Source: Treponema sp.
Lineage (GTDB): Bacteria; Spirochaetota; Spirochaetia; Treponematales; Treponemataceae
Length of the DNA stretch: 27,404 nt
Assembly (NCBI GenBank): GCA_016297805.1
Contig: JAEDFX010000023.1
Location: 1-27,404 of the forward strand
Reading direction: 5' to 3'
A program made the position numbers and the translations under genes. The stretch's first letter is position 1. Every line of letters starts with the position of its first letter. The notes below the pieces were generated by a model. It was given only the letters and a program-made list of their open reading frames with translations, ran no database searches and had not been told where the DNA came from. Shown here piece after piece: positions 7,096 to 14,138 of this stretch.

Positions 7096-7117
7096 ACTAA
7101 TTATCGGCAGAATTAGT
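7096..7117 (-). terminator. Weak AT-rich hairpin between potD and the EAL gene
   Basis: ACTAATT (7096-7102) and AATTAGT (7111-7117) are a perfect 7-bp inverted repeat around an 8-nt loop, overlapping the potD stop codon. The stem is AT-rich with no U-tract next to it, so it may only partly reduce readthrough into the EAL gene. Confidence 0.25.
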
Positions 7118-8159
7118 TAGAAATACGAATTTTTTCCCACATATTGTAGTATTTTTCCAAATCATCACCAAGATCATCTTTAAGTTCACAGTTTTCCATT
7201 ACACTTGCTGGATACATTGGAGTTGTAGTCATGTATTTTTCAGCTTCAAGGTTTACATAACAAGGGAAGCGGAAGAAATCAAGGAATTTAGCATAATTTT
7301 CTGGACGATGAATAAAGTTGATGAATTCAGTTGCAAGTTCAGCATTTTTTGAATCCTTAAGAATACACATATTGTCCAAATATGATGGACCACCTTCTTC
7401 TGGAATGAAGAAATCAATTGTAGATTCCCATTCTGCTTCTGGAACTTCACCATAAATAACTTCTGCATAACCCTGACAAAGCCACAAGTCACCACGAGCA
7501 AAGTCTTTACCAAAACCTTCGGCATCGAATTTTACAATATTTGGAAGCCAATCATTTTTAATCAAATCAACTGCTTCTTTTAATTCTGAATCACTCTTTG
7601 TACAAACACTGTAGCCTTTATAAGAAAGTGCATCACCAATAACTTCACGATAATCATCCATCATTGAAGCATGTTCTTTAAACTGTGGGTCTGCAAAAAT
7701 GTTCCAGTTTCTTTCATAGTTGCCAGAAATCTTTTTCTTATTTACAGAAATACCTGCTGCGCCAAAGTAGTATGGTACTGCGTATGTCATATCTGGGTCA
7801 TAAGTGATTTTTTCAAGCAATTTAGGATTGATTTTATTGCGGTTTGTAAATTTTTCCTGAACGATTGGCTGAAGCATGCCTTTTGCCATCATAATAGAAA
7901 CATAGTCCTGTGAAGGAACTACGATATCAAAGCTTTTTGCACCACCGTTTACAAGTTTGTTGAACATTGTTTCGTTTGAATCGTATTCTGTAACGATTAC
8001 CTTACAGTTGAATTCTTCTTCAAATGCTTTTACTACGTCTGTTGGTGTGTAGTAAGTCCAGCTGTAAAGCTTTAATGTTGGTTTTTTATCACATGAAACA
8101 AGTCCCATAGCTGCAGCAAAAAGTGCTGCTGTCATAACAATTTTATTTAATAATTTCAT
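7113..8159 (-). CDS. potD: Spermidine/putrescine ABC transporter substrate-binding lipoprotein PotD
   Basis: PotD captures polyamines outside the inner membrane and delivers them to PotBC. The chosen start gives 348 residues, matching E. coli PotD in length. A lipoprotein signal peptide ends in the lipobox GLVSC, so the protein is membrane-anchored, as expected in a spirochaete. The mature N terminus (LKLYSWTYYTPTDVVKAFEE, then DSNETMFNKL) is diagnostic of the PotD/PotF family; later segments SFDIVVPSQDY and YAVPYYFGAAGI also fit. An ATG two codons upstream (8163-8165) lies only 1 nt after the AAGGAG (8167-8172), whereas the chosen ATG (8157-8159) is 7 nt away, so the second is preferred. It is the last pot gene of the operon. 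Confidence 0.95.
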   Translation of the reverse strand: MKLLNKIVMTAALFAAAMGLVSCDKKPTLKLYSWTYYTPTDVVKAFEEEFNCKVIVTEYDSNETMFNKLVNGGAKSFDIVVPSQDYVSIMMAKGMLQPIVQEKFTNRNKINPKLLEKITYDPDMTYAVPYYFGAAGISVNKKKISGNYERNWNIFADPQFKEHASMMDDYREVIGDALSYKGYSVCTKSDSELKEAVDLIKNDWLPNIVKFDAEGFGKDFARGDLWLCQGYAEVIYGEVPEAEWESTIDFFIPEEGGPSYLDNMCILKDSKNAELATEFINFIHRPENYAKFLDFFRFPCYVNLEAEKYMTTTPMYPASVMENCELKDDLGDDLEKYYNMWEKIRISN

Positions 8160-8166
8160 AGTCATA

Positions 8167-8172
8167 CTCCTT
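8167..8172 (-). promoter_or_regulatory. potD ribosome binding site that decides the start
   Basis: AAGGAG on the minus strand lies 7 nt before the ATG at 8157-8159 and 1 nt before the ATG at 8163-8165. The spacing supports initiation at the second ATG. Confidence 0.7.
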
Positions 8173-8185
8173 TTTAACGTTTAGG

Positions 8186-9058
8186 CTAATGTGCAGCGGC
8201 GAAGGATTTTAATCCTTTTCTCAATGCAATTGCTACTGCACAGATTCCCAGAATCAAAACAAAACTTAATGCGTTGATTACAGGGCTTACACCATGACGA
8301 ATCATGTTGTATACAAAAATTGGAAGAGTTTCTACGTTTCCATTTACCAGCGATGTAATTACAAAGTCTTCAATGGAAAGTGTAATACTCATCATAAATC
8401 CACTCATAATTCCAGGGAAAATTGCTGGAATAATTACTTTGAACAAAGTCTGAGTTTCAGTTGCACCCAGGTCGTGACTTGCTTCAATAATAGAATAGTC
8501 AAATTCGTCTACGCGGGAACTTACCATAAGATAAGCAAATGGAAGACAGAAAGTGGCATGTGCAATAATGATTGTTCCAAGTCCCAGGTTCATATGTATT
8601 CCGCTTAAGAAAATCAGCAGGGAAACACCCATGATTACCTCTGGTAAAACCATTGGCAGGAAGCTTACAGACTGAATGTAGCTGCGTCCAATAAATTTGT
8701 ACCAGCTTACACCAATTGCAGCCAAAGTTCCTAAAACAGTAGCAATCAATGCAGAACTTAAAGCTACAATTGCACTGTACAGTAAAGACATCCACAATTC
8801 ACCGGAATGAAGAAATAAATCCTCGTACCAGCGGAAAGAGAAGCCAGTCATGTGGGCACCCTCAGATTTGTTGAAAGAGAATACAATAATTACAAAAAGA
8901 GGAATGTACAGAAACAACAAAGTAAGACACAAAATAATGTTTGATTGTGAGAACTTATTTCCACGCTTTTTCCAGCTGCGTTTTGCATGGCGGAAGTTTT
9001 CAGAAGACTTATGATTTTTATGTAAAATCTTATCAATAATTAAAAACAAGAAATCCAT
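8186..9058 (-). CDS. potC: Spermidine/putrescine ABC transporter permease PotC
   Basis: PotC is one of the two inner-membrane permease subunits of the polyamine importer. The 290-residue protein has about six hydrophobic segments, and the permease EAA loop that docks on PotA is visible as EASHDLGATETQTLFKVIIP. It is some 25-30 residues longer than typical PotC because of a hydrophobic-then-basic N-terminal extension before the first conserved helix (IILCLTLLFLYIPLFVIIVF). The extension is supported by an AAGGAGG 7 nt before the ATG, located inside the 3' end of potB; only 2 nt separate the two genes. The order after potA and potB and before potD is the classical operon order. Confidence 0.94.
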   Translation of the reverse strand: MDFLFLIIDKILHKNHKSSENFRHAKRSWKKRGNKFSQSNIILCLTLLFLYIPLFVIIVFSFNKSEGAHMTGFSFRWYEDLFLHSGELWMSLLYSAIVALSSALIATVLGTLAAIGVSWYKFIGRSYIQSVSFLPMVLPEVIMGVSLLIFLSGIHMNLGLGTIIIAHATFCLPFAYLMVSSRVDEFDYSIIEASHDLGATETQTLFKVIIPAIFPGIMSGFMMSITLSIEDFVITSLVNGNVETLPIFVYNMIRHGVSPVINALSFVLILGICAVAIALRKGLKSFAAAH

Positions 9059-9060
9059 TG

Positions 9061-10089
9061 TTAAGCCTCCTTCTTTGCTGTTGCAGCAGTTTTTTCAACA
9101 ACACCAGAATCTTCTTTTGCAACTGATTTTTTAAGTTTCTGTTCTTTTTTATCAGATGAAAGCATAAACAGAATTGCGCCCATAGTAATAATTGTAAGCA
9201 ATACAGAGAATGCAGATGCCAAAGGAAGATTACGGGCCTTTTGAATCTGATCCATAATGATGTTACCCAGCATATAGCTCTTTGTACTACCAACCAGCTG
9301 TGGAACTGTATAGTTACCGAAGATTGGAATAAATGTAAAAATCAATGAACTGATAATACCACTCTTAATTCCTGGCAAGAGGATTTTTATCATTGACTGA
9401 GTTTTTGTAGCACCAAGGTCACGGGCAGCTTCAATCAAAGAAAAGTCAAAGCGGTCTACTGCAGTAAAAATTGGAAGAATTGCATATGGTAAGTACATAT
9501 AAATGCTTACAATGATAACTGCCTCTTTTGTATACATAAATTTATGTGGAGTAAAAGTCCAGTCTTTAGCTCCAATAATAAAATGCCAGATTCTTTCAAA
9601 AAATCCGAAGATCTGATTTAAAAGACCTTCATCACCCAAAATTGACTGCCATGCAAAGATACGAATCAATGAGTTTGTCATAAATGGAATGATTACAAGA
9701 ATCAAAAGAACAGTCTGATGTTTACTTCTGGCAATTGCATAACCACAAGGAAGGGCAATAATAATTGAAACAAAAGTAGAAATCAGAGTCATCCACAATG
9801 TACGGCCAATAATTGGAAGGTAAATAAATTTACCCGAATCAGCATCTCTTGAAAAAATTGCTTTATATGCACTAAGTGTAAATTCATGCTGAACTCCACC
9901 ATGCATATCTTTTTTCATAAATGAGTAGCAGACAATAATAATGATTGGCACAACAAAAAATATTGTAAACCAAAGCCCCATAGGCCAGGCATAAGCTGGA
10001 CCGGGATTAGTTTTCTTATATTTAGCAGCGTGAGCCTTAGATGCAAGTTTTAACTGCATGCTTTTTTTTGGTTTTTCTTTCTTTTCCAT
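9061..10089 (-). CDS. potB: Spermidine/putrescine ABC transporter permease PotB
   Basis: PotB pairs with PotC to form the transmembrane channel of the polyamine importer. It has 342 residues with about six hydrophobic helices and a clear EAA docking loop, EAARDLGATKTQSMIKILLP. Both ends are unusual for the family. An N-terminal Lys-rich tail of about 30 residues precedes the first helix, and a C-terminal tail of about 30 residues is rich in Lys, Ala and Glu; both are predicted to be cytoplasmic. The ATG lies 5 nt after the potA stop codon without a strong Shine-Dalgarno sequence, so translational coupling to potA is likely. Confidence 0.94.
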   Translation of the reverse strand: MEKKEKPKKSMQLKLASKAHAAKYKKTNPGPAYAWPMGLWFTIFFVVPIIIIVCYSFMKKDMHGGVQHEFTLSAYKAIFSRDADSGKFIYLPIIGRTLWMTLISTFVSIIIALPCGYAIARSKHQTVLLILVIIPFMTNSLIRIFAWQSILGDEGLLNQIFGFFERIWHFIIGAKDWTFTPHKFMYTKEAVIIVSIYMYLPYAILPIFTAVDRFDFSLIEAARDLGATKTQSMIKILLPGIKSGIISSLIFTFIPIFGNYTVPQLVGSTKSYMLGNIIMDQIQKARNLPLASAFSVLLTIITMGAILFMLSSDKKEQKLKKSVAKEDSGVVEKTAATAKKEA

Positions 10090-10094
10090 TGGCG

Positions 10095-11285
10095 TTACTT
10101 GTTTATATCTTCAACGATATATGCGTCTTCTGCGGACCAGGAAACGTAAACCTTATCTTTCCACTGAATAACAGGACCATCATCCATGTAGTCTGTGTGC
10201 TGCTTGAAAACCTTGATAATTTTTCCAGTATCAAGTTTTACATAGAATTTAGACTGGAAACCAGAGTAAATTGGTTCTTCAACAACACCACTGAATACAT
10301 TTACATCTGTACGACCACCAGTTGATGGAGGTTCCTGTGTAATACGGATTTTTTCAGGACGGATTGTAAATGCAACTTTCTGACCTTTGTCTGTATGTTC
10401 GTAGTCTGTAACCTGCATGTAACGGTCCAGAGCAGCTTCAGCTTCTGTATCAGTTGCTAATGGAGCCTGTTTTCCAAGCTCTGGAACAGAGAGTGTAGCC
10501 ATAAAATCATCATTTCCGTTTGGATCTTTATGAGGAACACAGTCAACAACTTCTGCATCAAACAGGTTTGTTTCTCCAATGAACTGAGCAACAAACTGAG
10601 TAGCTGGACTTTCATAAATTTCGTATGGGGTACCAATCTGAAGGACATGACCATGATTCATAACGGCAATTCTGTCAGAAACAGAAAGAGCTTCAGACTG
10701 ATCGTGAGTTACGTAAATAAATGTAATACCAATCTGATCGTGGATGCGGTCCAAGTCAATCAGAAGACTGGCACGGAGCTTTGCGTCCAATGCAGAAAGT
10801 GGTTCATCAAGCAAAAGTACTTTTGGTTCATTGATGAGGGCACGGGCAATGGCAACACGCTGTTTCTGTCCACCAGAAAGCTGATTAGGCTTTTTGAAAA
10901 TATGATCATCAAGCTGAACAAGGTGCACATATTCGCGAACCTTTTTATCAATTTCATCCTTTGGGAGCTTCTTCAGACGCAATGGAAATGCAACATTGTC
11001 ATAAATTGACATATGAGGAAAAAGTGCATAAGTCTGGAAAACTGTGTTTGAATGTCTCTTGTTAGGTGGTAAAGCAACAACGTTCTTGTCATCAAAAAGA
11101 ACTGCTCCATCATCCGGGAATTCAAAGCCTGCGATAATGCGGAGAAGAGTAGTCTTTCCGCAACCAGAAGGACCTAGGAGAGAGAAGAATTCTCCTGGCT
11201 TAATAGTAAAGTTGATGTCATCCAAAGCAACAAAGTCGCCAAATTGTTTGGATACATGATCAATGGTAACCTGACTTCCTTTCAT
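10095..11285 (-). CDS. potA: Spermidine/putrescine ABC transporter ATP-binding protein PotA
   Basis: PotA is the cytoplasmic ATPase that powers polyamine import. Of 396 residues, about 1-240 form the ABC domain, with Walker A GPSGCGKTT (38-46), Q-loop VFQTYALFPHMS (82-93), signature LSGGQKQR (136-143), Walker B VLLLDEP (156-162), D-loop SALD and H-loop VTHD. Residues about 240-396 form a TOBE-type regulatory domain with FTIRPEKIRI and a closing VSWSAEDAYIVED, as in PotA/MalK-like subunits. A GAGG sits 8 nt before the ATG. It is the first gene of the potABCD operon. The upstream intergenic region, shared with a divergent small gene, should hold the operon promoter. Confidence 0.96.
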   Translation of the reverse strand: MKGSQVTIDHVSKQFGDFVALDDINFTIKPGEFFSLLGPSGCGKTTLLRIIAGFEFPDDGAVLFDDKNVVALPPNKRHSNTVFQTYALFPHMSIYDNVAFPLRLKKLPKDEIDKKVREYVHLVQLDDHIFKKPNQLSGGQKQRVAIARALINEPKVLLLDEPLSALDAKLRASLLIDLDRIHDQIGITFIYVTHDQSEALSVSDRIAVMNHGHVLQIGTPYEIYESPATQFVAQFIGETNLFDAEVVDCVPHKDPNGNDDFMATLSVPELGKQAPLATDTEAEAALDRYMQVTDYEHTDKGQKVAFTIRPEKIRITQEPPSTGGRTDVNVFSGVVEEPIYSGFQSKFYVKLDTGKIIKVFKQHTDYMDDGPVIQWKDKVYVSWSAEDAYIVEDINK

Positions 11286-11502
11286 TCAAGTGACCTCGAC
11301 TCAAAAAAAATGATAACTTGCACATACGCGCAGCGAGTACATTTTTTAAAACTTAGCTACTAATGTTGGTTCGTTTTATATTTTATACTATTCGATAAAA
11401 TGCAATATATATTGGGTTGTGTCAATCATTTTTTGAAAAAAATTAGTTGCAAGGGGACAATATTTAGTTTATCTTTAAATAAACATAAATAAGAGGTAAA
11501 TC
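11286..11502. promoter_or_regulatory. Divergent promoter region between potA and a small membrane-protein gene
   Basis: This 217-bp region is AT-rich and gene-free. For the minus strand (potA) it contains a perfect TTGACA at 11420-11425, but no convincing -10 box at 16-18 bp, and a TATAAAAT-like stretch further in. A perfect 12-bp palindrome CAATATATATTG (11403-11414) lies just downstream of the TTGACA and could be an operator. The potA leader includes a GC-rich imperfect hairpin (TACTCGC...GCGCGTA) followed by a run of T about 20 nt later, before the GAGG. These are only candidate elements. Confidence 0.3.
11447..11475 (+). promoter_or_regulatory. Candidate promoter of the 11503 gene
   Basis: TTGCAA (11447-11452), a 17-bp spacer and TATCTT (11470-11475) form a sigma70-type promoter about 27 nt before the ATG. 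An AGAGG lies 6 nt upstream of the ATG, so this transcript has a normal leader, unlike that of the cyclase gene. Confidence 0.35.
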
Positions 11503-11724
11503 ATGTTGTCTATAATTCTTGGAATAATTTTTATTGGTTTTACAGTTTTTGCGATACTTCCTGGGTGCCCACTTAACTGGGGAGCTGATGTAATAGCTTT
11601 CCTTAAAGGTTCTCTTCCTTGTTTTGCAGCTTTTGTAGGACTTATCTGTTTCTTTATTGGTGCTGCTGATATTAAAGATAAAAAAGAAGCAAAAAAAGAA
11701 GATTCTGTTAAATCAGAAGAGTAA
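11503..11724 (+). CDS. Small two-helix membrane protein with a charged tail
   Basis: I do not recognise a named family. The 73-residue product has two hydrophobic segments (about 2-20, LSIILGIIFIGFTVFAILP, and about 38-55, LPCFAAFVGLICFFIGAAD), joined by a short loop containing GCPLNWGADV, and a Lys/Glu-rich tail (DIKDKKEAKKEDSVKSEE). The strong AGAGG Shine-Dalgarno sequence, upstream promoter and downstream intrinsic terminator support a real, separately transcribed gene. It is divergent from potA and upstream of the cyclase gene. Lysine in the tail suggests a cytoplasmic C terminus. Its composition resembles the small protein at 1764-1985 only in having a charged tail; no homology is claimed. 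Confidence 0.72.
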   Translation: MLSIILGIIFIGFTVFAILPGCPLNWGADVIAFLKGSLPCFAAFVGLICFFIGAADIKDKKEAKKEDSVKSEE

Positions 11725-11753
11725 TATTTTTAATCATTCTTAAGATTTTATGG

Positions 11754-11785
11754 GCCTGTCAGTTTTGACGGGCTCATTGTTTTTT
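11754..11785 (+). terminator. Intrinsic terminator after the 11503 gene
   Basis: GCCTGTCA (11754-11761) pairs with TGACGGGC (11766-11773) around the loop GTTT, with one G-T pair. After CATTG there is a run of six T at 11780-11785. It separates the small gene from the cyclase cluster. Confidence 0.75.
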
Positions 11786-11808
11786 CTATATATATGTCAT
11801 TCATTTTG

Positions 11809-11837
11809 TTGTTATAGAGTAAGTTTTATGATATAAT
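11809..11837 (+). promoter_or_regulatory. Promoter of the adenylate cyclase gene, leaderless type
   Basis: TTGTTA (11809-11814), a 17-bp spacer and an extended -10 TG-A-TATAAT (TATAAT at 11832-11837) form a very good sigma70-type promoter. Six nt (TCTTGC) follow before the GTG start codon, so the expected transcription start coincides with the GTG. There is no Shine-Dalgarno sequence. Confidence 0.65.
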
Positions 11838-11843
11838 TCTTGC

Positions 11844-14138
11844 GTGAATACTAACGATTTTGACTACGGTTCATTTGTTCAATCAGATTTAAAGAAGAAG
11901 GAAGTTGAAAAGGCTGTTCTGGAAGCCAATGAGGAAATTCCTGTTCTAGAGGCTCTTTCAAAGAAAAAAAAGGCTCCTAAAAAACTAGAAAATTCAAAAG
12001 AGAGAATAGAGTCTTTAAAAGATAAATCACCGAAAACGAAAAAATTAAATAAAAGTGAAATTCAGAAAAGCCGTGTGGTTTATCCGATTGGTGTAAAGCT
12101 TATTCTGATTATTTCAGCAATTGTAAGTATTTCTATGGCATTGGTAATTTTCCTTGCCTCATATTATGTTTCTAAAGATACAAGAATCAGTGCGGAAGAA
12201 AATAACCTGACAATCAACAGTCGTTCTGCTTCTGATGTTGAAAGCCGATTTTCTGCTTATTCATCTGCAGTTGGTATGCTTTATGATAGTTTTACTTCTG
12301 ATGATGAAGAAGAGGAAATGCAGTATAAGGCAGAACGGTTCTTTGAGCGAAATGATGATGTTGTTGCCATCAGCCTTATTGAGGATGGTTATTCGTTCTG
12401 TAATAAATCCTATTTTATTTCAAGAGAAATCAATTTTGATTTAGTAGATGCTTATCTGGCCCAGGAAAATGAAGCAGTAGATTCTGTAAAAAATGGTGAA
12501 ACTGTTGTATTGAATGCAACTCCTTTCTTTGGAAATCAGCTTCTGGCAATTTTTACCCAGATTCGTTCTGATAATGATAATGATATTGTAATGATTATCG
12601 TTTCTGCAGATGCCCTTTCTGATACTTTCTCAACTGGTTCAACAAATCTTTCCTTCCTTGTAAATGCTGATGGAACAATTCTGCTGCATCCTGATCTGGA
12701 AATTATGCAGAATGCATCTGATTTCAGTTCTCATCCGCTGGTAGAAAAGCTTTTTTCGGAAAAAACAGATAACGAACAGGTTACTTATCGTGATTCTGAA
12801 AATATAGAATATATTGGAGCTTATAAAAAACTGAATATTGGTGGTTGTGCAGTTGTAACAGAAGTTCAGGTTCAGATAGTTCTTGAAGCAGTAAATGCTA
12901 CAACCCGTCGAAATATTTATCTCACAATTGCAGTCCTTTCCATTGCAATTATGATTGTATGGTTCTTTTCAAAATCTCTGAGTATTCCTTTGAAAGATCT
13001 TACTGCAATTACAGATGAAATTAATGCCGGAAACTTTGAGACAGCTTTGCTTTCACAGATTAAGAATAAACGTAAAGATGAAATTGGTGTCCTTATAGAA
13101 AGTACAAAGGCAGAACAGGATATTTTGAATACCTTTACCCGACTTACAAATAAAGGAGTAACACGGGCCATCGTAACTAAAAAAATCGACTTTCAGCCTC
13201 ACCTGAAGGATATTACAATCTTCTTCTCTGATATTCGTGGTTTTACTGCTATTTCTGATGGATTCAATAAACGGTTTGGTGAAAAATCTGCGGCAGAAAT
13301 CATCGGCTTTTTGAATGACTACATGGGCCGTATGGTAAACTGTATTACAATCACTGGAGGAACTGTAGATAAGTTTGAAGGTGATGCAATTATGGCCTGC
13401 TGGGGAGTTCTGAGAGATGATTCTCTGGATTTTGAAAAGTTGCCTGATACTGATCCTCGTAAGGCAAAATTTAAGGCAGTTCATGAAAAACATATTAAAT
13501 ACGATGCTTTAAGTGCAATTAAGGCTACAACAGCCATGCGCTATGCCCTTATGGAATACAACAAAAAGGCAGAGTTATTTACAAAAAAGCATGAAGGTGA
13601 ACCTCTGGCAAAATATAAGCCTCACATTAGAATCGGTTCAGGTTTGAACAGTGGACGTGCTACAGTCGGATTTATGGGTTCTTATGACAAAATGGAATTC
13701 ACTTCCATTGGTGATGCAGTAAACCTTGCCAGCCGAACAGAAAGTTCAAACAAGCCTTGTGGTACAGATATGCTTATTACGGAAGATACTTATAATCTTC
13801 TGAAAATGGATTATATCCGATGTGAGGAAAATAATTTTACAATCAAGCCTGAAAATCTTAAAAATGAAGTGATTGTAGAAGTAATTCCAGTAACCTTTGA
13901 AGTAAAGGGAAAAGGAAAACAGCATTTTTATGGCGTAGTAAATATGCCTCAATTCAATATAGAAGAGTTTTTCAGAAAGACCAATCCGAAATTTAAGGTA
14001 GACCCGGATTGTGCTAAAGCTATTGGTCCAAAAGGACCAAAAACACTGGCTGAAGTTAGAACCATTTTAGGAATTCCAACTCCAGATTTTGGTGGAGTAA
14101 ACCTGGATGCAGAAGAAAGTAAAATCAAGGCTACTTGA
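11844..14138 (+). CDS. Membrane-bound class III adenylate cyclase with dCache-like sensor and HAMP
   Basis: The 764-residue protein makes cAMP from ATP. Residues 1-80 are a Lys/Glu-rich cytoplasmic stretch. A helix at about 84-108, an extracytoplasmic sensor at about 109-357 (dCache-like segment FLVNADGTILLHPD, 271-284), a second helix at about 358-376 and a HAMP region at about 377-430 follow. The cyclase domain (about 450-650) has metal ligands Asp463 (FSDIRGF) and Asp514 (FEGDAIMACWG). Lys510 and Asp624 (SIGDAVNLASR) favour adenine over guanine, and Arg631 is also present. A roughly 110-residue C-terminal tail is unassigned. The start is GTG, with no in-frame ATG before the first helix, and the transcript is probably leaderless. 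It overlaps the FecR gene by 32 bp, so sensor and partner are likely co-expressed. Confidence 0.93.
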   Translation: MNTNDFDYGSFVQSDLKKKEVEKAVLEANEEIPVLEALSKKKKAPKKLENSKERIESLKDKSPKTKKLNKSEIQKSRVVYPIGVKLILIISAIVSISMALVIFLASYYVSKDTRISAEENNLTINSRSASDVESRFSAYSSAVGMLYDSFTSDDEEEEMQYKAERFFERNDDVVAISLIEDGYSFCNKSYFISREINFDLVDAYLAQENEAVDSVKNGETVVLNATPFFGNQLLAIFTQIRSDNDNDIVMIIVSADALSDTFSTGSTNLSFLVNADGTILLHPDLEIMQNASDFSSHPLVEKLFSEKTDNEQVTYRDSENIEYIGAYKKLNIGGCAVVTEVQVQIVLEAVNATTRRNIYLTIAVLSIAIMIVWFFSKSLSIPLKDLTAITDEINAGNFETALLSQIKNKRKDEIGVLIESTKAEQDILNTFTRLTNKGVTRAIVTKKIDFQPHLKDITIFFSDIRGFTAISDGFNKRFGEKSAAEIIGFLNDYMGRMVNCITITGGTVDKFEGDAIMACWGVLRDDSLDFEKLPDTDPRKAKFKAVHEKHIKYDALSAIKATTAMRYALMEYNKKAELFTKKHEGEPLAKYKPHIRIGSGLNSGRATVGFMGSYDKMEFTSIGDAVNLASRTESSNKPCGTDMLITEDTYNLLKMDYIRCEENNFTIKPENLKNEVIVEVIPVTFEVKGKGKQHFYGVVNMPQFNIEEFFRKTNPKFKVDPDCAKAIGPKGPKTLAEVRTILGIPTPDFGGVNLDAEESKIKAT

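Noticed and set aside
7098..7110. The 13-mer ttatcggcagaat also occurs near 1996-2009
   Set aside because: A few 13-mer repeats are expected by chance in 27 kb, and the contexts (after potD and before the 1764 gene) share nothing else.
8160..8165. Start of potD at the first ATG (8163-8165)
   Set aside because: It lies only 1 nt after the AAGGAG, too close for normal initiation; the next in-frame ATG has the ideal 7-nt spacing.
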